16,298 nucleotides of DNA, from contig NZ_JH604951.1 in NCBI RefSeq assembly GCF_000250875.1, forward strand, positions 3,774 to 20,071. Reading direction: 5' to 3'. Every line of letters begins with the position of its first letter. Positions within the stretch are counted from its first letter, which is position 1. Position numbers and translations under genes: made by a program. Positions 15,188 through 16,298 of this stretch are shown here, one piece after another. The notes below the pieces were generated by a model, which saw only the letters and a list, made by a program, of their open reading frames with translations, made no database searches and was not told the origin of the DNA. Source of the DNA: Sutterella parvirubra YIT 11816 (lineage in GTDB: Bacteria > Pseudomonadota > Gammaproteobacteria > Burkholderiales > Burkholderiaceae_F).

Positions 15188-15763
15188 GTGACGCAGACGA
15201 CTAGCACCCCCAACGTCGAAGCCGATACGTTCAACATGTTCCGCCTGAGCGCCATCACCGGCCTCACGCCCCGAACGATCCGCTACTACATCGCCAAAGG
15301 ACTCTGCCCCAAGCCCTACGGCCAGCGTCGCGGCGCCTACTACGACCGCACGCACGTGGTCGCCCTGATGGAGCTGAAGCGCCGCAAGGAACAGGGCTAC
15401 CGTCTCTCGGAACTGAAGGCCTCGAAGGCCGACGGGGAACCCTTGCCCGAGCGCGCGGTCGAAGACCTTCCCGCGCACGAAGCGCAGCCCCCGCGCGCCG
15501 ACGCCGCCAACACGTCCCGCGACGAGTCCTTCTATCCCCTCTCGAAGGACGGCGCCCGCTTCGCAAAGAGCGTCTCGACGCACCCCGACGGCACGCTCGT
15601 GCGCTACCGCAAGACCGAGCACTACGAAATCCTCCCGGGGCTCGAACTCAGCTTCGCGCAGCACCAGTGCCCCATGCACATCGACCCCGAGGTGATCGCC
15701 TCGATCGCGGACGACATCTACAACCGTCTCGCCAATCCGGTGCAGACGGCGAAGCAGCAGTAA
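15188..15763 (+). CDS. MerR-family transcriptional regulator with an uncharacterised C-terminal domain
   Basis: A 191-residue DNA-binding protein. The N-terminal winged helix-turn-helix (about 17-78) reads FRLSAITGLTPRTIRYYIAKGL ... GAYYDRTHVVALMELKRRKEQGYRLSEL, a MerR_1-type domain with the RYYI variant instead of RYYE. A charged Pro/Ala-rich linker (80-125) follows, then a compact C-terminal module (about 126-185) with RYRKTEHYEILPGLELSF and a conserved-looking HQCPMHIDPEVI. A single Cys161 sits between His159 and His164 and could bind metal. The module is not one I can name. The start is GTG 15188 with AGGAGG 10 bases upstream (15172-15177). Similar RYYI-type MerR proteins are, as I recall, often found beside VIT/von Willebrand A domain genes; whether that holds here depends on the gene beyond the right edge. 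Confidence 0.85.
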   Translation: MTQTTSTPNVEADTFNMFRLSAITGLTPRTIRYYIAKGLCPKPYGQRRGAYYDRTHVVALMELKRRKEQGYRLSELKASKADGEPLPERAVEDLPAHEAQPPRADAANTSRDESFYPLSKDGARFAKSVSTHPDGTLVRYRKTEHYEILPGLELSFAQHQCPMHIDPEVIASIADDIYNRLANPVQTAKQQ

Positions 15764-15796
15764 GAACCTGGAACCTCACCGGAGAAGATCAGCATC

Positions 15797-15856
15797 ATGT
15801 TGTTCAAAGGGATTTCTGAGGGTTTGAAGGCGGCAGCCCGCTCAAGACGGCGCTGA
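15797..15856 (+). CDS. Possible 19-residue basic peptide (uncertain)
   Basis: A short ORF, MLFKGISEGLKAAARSRRR, begins 33 bp after the MerR-like stop and is preceded by GGAGAAG (15781-15787). The peptide is Lys/Arg-rich and could form an amphipathic helix. It precedes a region of hairpins, so a leader peptide is conceivable. Its spacing to the ribosome-binding site is slightly long, and so short an ORF can occur by chance. Confidence 0.25.
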   Translation: MLFKGISEGLKAAARSRRR

Positions 15857-15964
15857 ACCCCGATCCGCCGGCGCCGCACGGTCTCATCCATTGACCCGCG
15901 CGCACCCGGCTCCTCCGAAATCCCCTGGGGCCCAGGCGCTCCCACTGGGACCCCGAGAAACCTT

Positions 15965-15989
15965 GAGCCGTCCCATCAACGGCTCCTTT
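15965..15989 (+). terminator. Weak terminator-like hairpin downstream of the MerR-like gene
   Basis: GAGCCG-TCCCATCAA-CGGCTC, a 6-bp stem with a 9-nt loop followed by CTTT, about 200 bp after the MerR-like stop. The T-run is short. It may end that transcript or be part of the downstream leader. Confidence 0.3.
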
Positions 15990-16167
15990 GACCACCATTA
16001 CCGGACGACCGGTCCTCGCTGAGGTCGACTGAACCCGCGCCCTCCGTGCGTCTTCATGACGACCTCACCCGCGCCCATCGTCCACGAACCCGGGAAGCCC
16101 CGGGCCGCCCGCCGTGCCAGCTCCGCGCCCGACGACCTCCGACTTCCCCGCCCTTCGGGCGTTCTGC

Positions 16168-16185
16168 CGGATTCGTATGAATCCG
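16168..16185 (+). other. Perfect 7-bp hairpin with a GTAT loop
   Basis: CGGATTC (16168-16174), GTAT, GAATCCG (16179-16185). It is one of the series of stem-loops upstream of the partial gene at 16238 and is preceded by a CGCCC-ttc-GGGCG repeat (about 16149-16161). Confidence 0.5.
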
Positions 16186-16216
16186 CATCGGGCACCTGAA
16201 GGGGTCCAACCACCTC

Positions 16217-16237
16217 TGAAGACGGGAGGTCTTCACC
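16217..16237 (+). promoter_or_regulatory. Shine-Dalgarno sequence inside a perfect hairpin
   Basis: TGAAGAC (16217-16223) pairs perfectly with GTCTTCA (16229-16235) around the loop GGGAG. The Shine-Dalgarno GGGAGG (16224-16229) occupies the loop and first stem base, 8 bases before ATG 16238. Such placement could hold the ribosome-binding site open or allow control by a protein or RNA. Confidence 0.5.
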
Positions 16238-16298
16238 ATGACGAGAACGAAGAAACCCAGGACCAGCACCAGCAGCGAGACCGGCACGACCAACGCGA
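16238..16298 (+). CDS. Start of an unidentified gene (partial, cut by the right edge)
   Basis: An open frame begins MTRTKKPRTSTSSETGTTNA and continues past the window. It is preceded by a strong GGGAGG Shine-Dalgarno at ideal spacing. The visible 20 residues are basic and Ser/Thr-rich, giving no family clue. The opposite strand is also open here and hydrophobic (see findings), and the two frames share third codon positions, so the coding strand is not settled. If it is real it would lie downstream of, and in the same direction as, the MerR-like regulator. Confidence 0.4.
   Translation, partial: MTRTKKPRTSTSSETGTTNA

Larger units (their letters stand above)
15764..16237 (+). other. Structured non-coding region with a chain of hairpins
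   Basis: 474 bp between the MerR-like gene and the next start codon, with no long ORF I trust. Successive inverted repeats: GGGGCCCAG (15927-15935) with CTGGG-a-CCCC (15945-15954, one bulged A); GAGCCG (15965-15970) with CGGCTC (15980-15985) followed by CTTTG; a short ACCGG/CCGGT pair near 16000-16014; CGGATTC (16168-16174) with GAATCCG (16179-16185) around a GTAT loop; TGAAGAC/GTCTTCA at 16217-16235. It could be a long structured 5' leader or a separate small RNA. Confidence 0.4.

Noticed and set aside
16054..16293. FtsW/RodA-like reading of RLQRWLDPF on the minus strand
   Set aside because: The short LDPF resemblance is not followed by the GYQ or later motifs of that family in any frame, so it is treated as chance.

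Overview
The window looks like chromosomal DNA from a high-GC, Gram-negative, probably gut-dwelling anaerobe. A betaproteobacterium of the Sutterella/Parasutterella type is my best guess. The grounds are very GC-rich third codon positions, a TonB-dependent receptor, a type V autotransporter with an extended (ESPR-type) signal peptide, a tetrathionate-sensor-like two-component pair, and an oxygen-independent haem-degrading radical SAM enzyme. The genus is inferred from gene content only.

Left part (1 to about 7030), all on the minus strand and read right to left: a hutW/chuW-type radical SAM haem methyltransferase (6946-5411), a TonB-dependent outer-membrane receptor (5244-3100), an MptD-like ECF transporter S component (2928-2383), an EcfT transmembrane protein (2402-1614), and a double-ATPase EcfA that runs off the left edge (1584-1). 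A good Fur-like operator lies just upstream of hutW. Together these read as an iron/haem locus: uptake across the outer membrane, import through an ECF transporter, and anaerobic opening of the porphyrin to release iron. An ECF importer in place of the usual binding-protein-dependent haem ABC transporter is the most interesting hypothesis here; the substrate is inferred from context.

Middle part (7411-11784): a 1214-residue subtilisin-family (S8) autotransporter on the minus strand, followed by a strong hairpin terminator. About 570 bp of divergent intergenic DNA separates it from the next operon.

Right part (11785-16298), plus strand: a sensor kinase with a PhnD/TtrS-like periplasmic domain and a FixJ/TtrR-type response regulator, overlapping by ATGA. 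No reductase gene is beside them. After a long intergenic region comes a MerR-like regulator with an uncharacterised C-terminal half. The last 535 bp hold a run of hairpins, a possible 19-codon ORF, and the start of a further gene whose Shine-Dalgarno sequence sits in a perfect hairpin.

I see no rRNA, tRNA, CRISPR array, transposase, prophage gene or attachment site. Many long open frames opposite the real genes are antisense shadows caused by GC-rich codon use and are not annotated.
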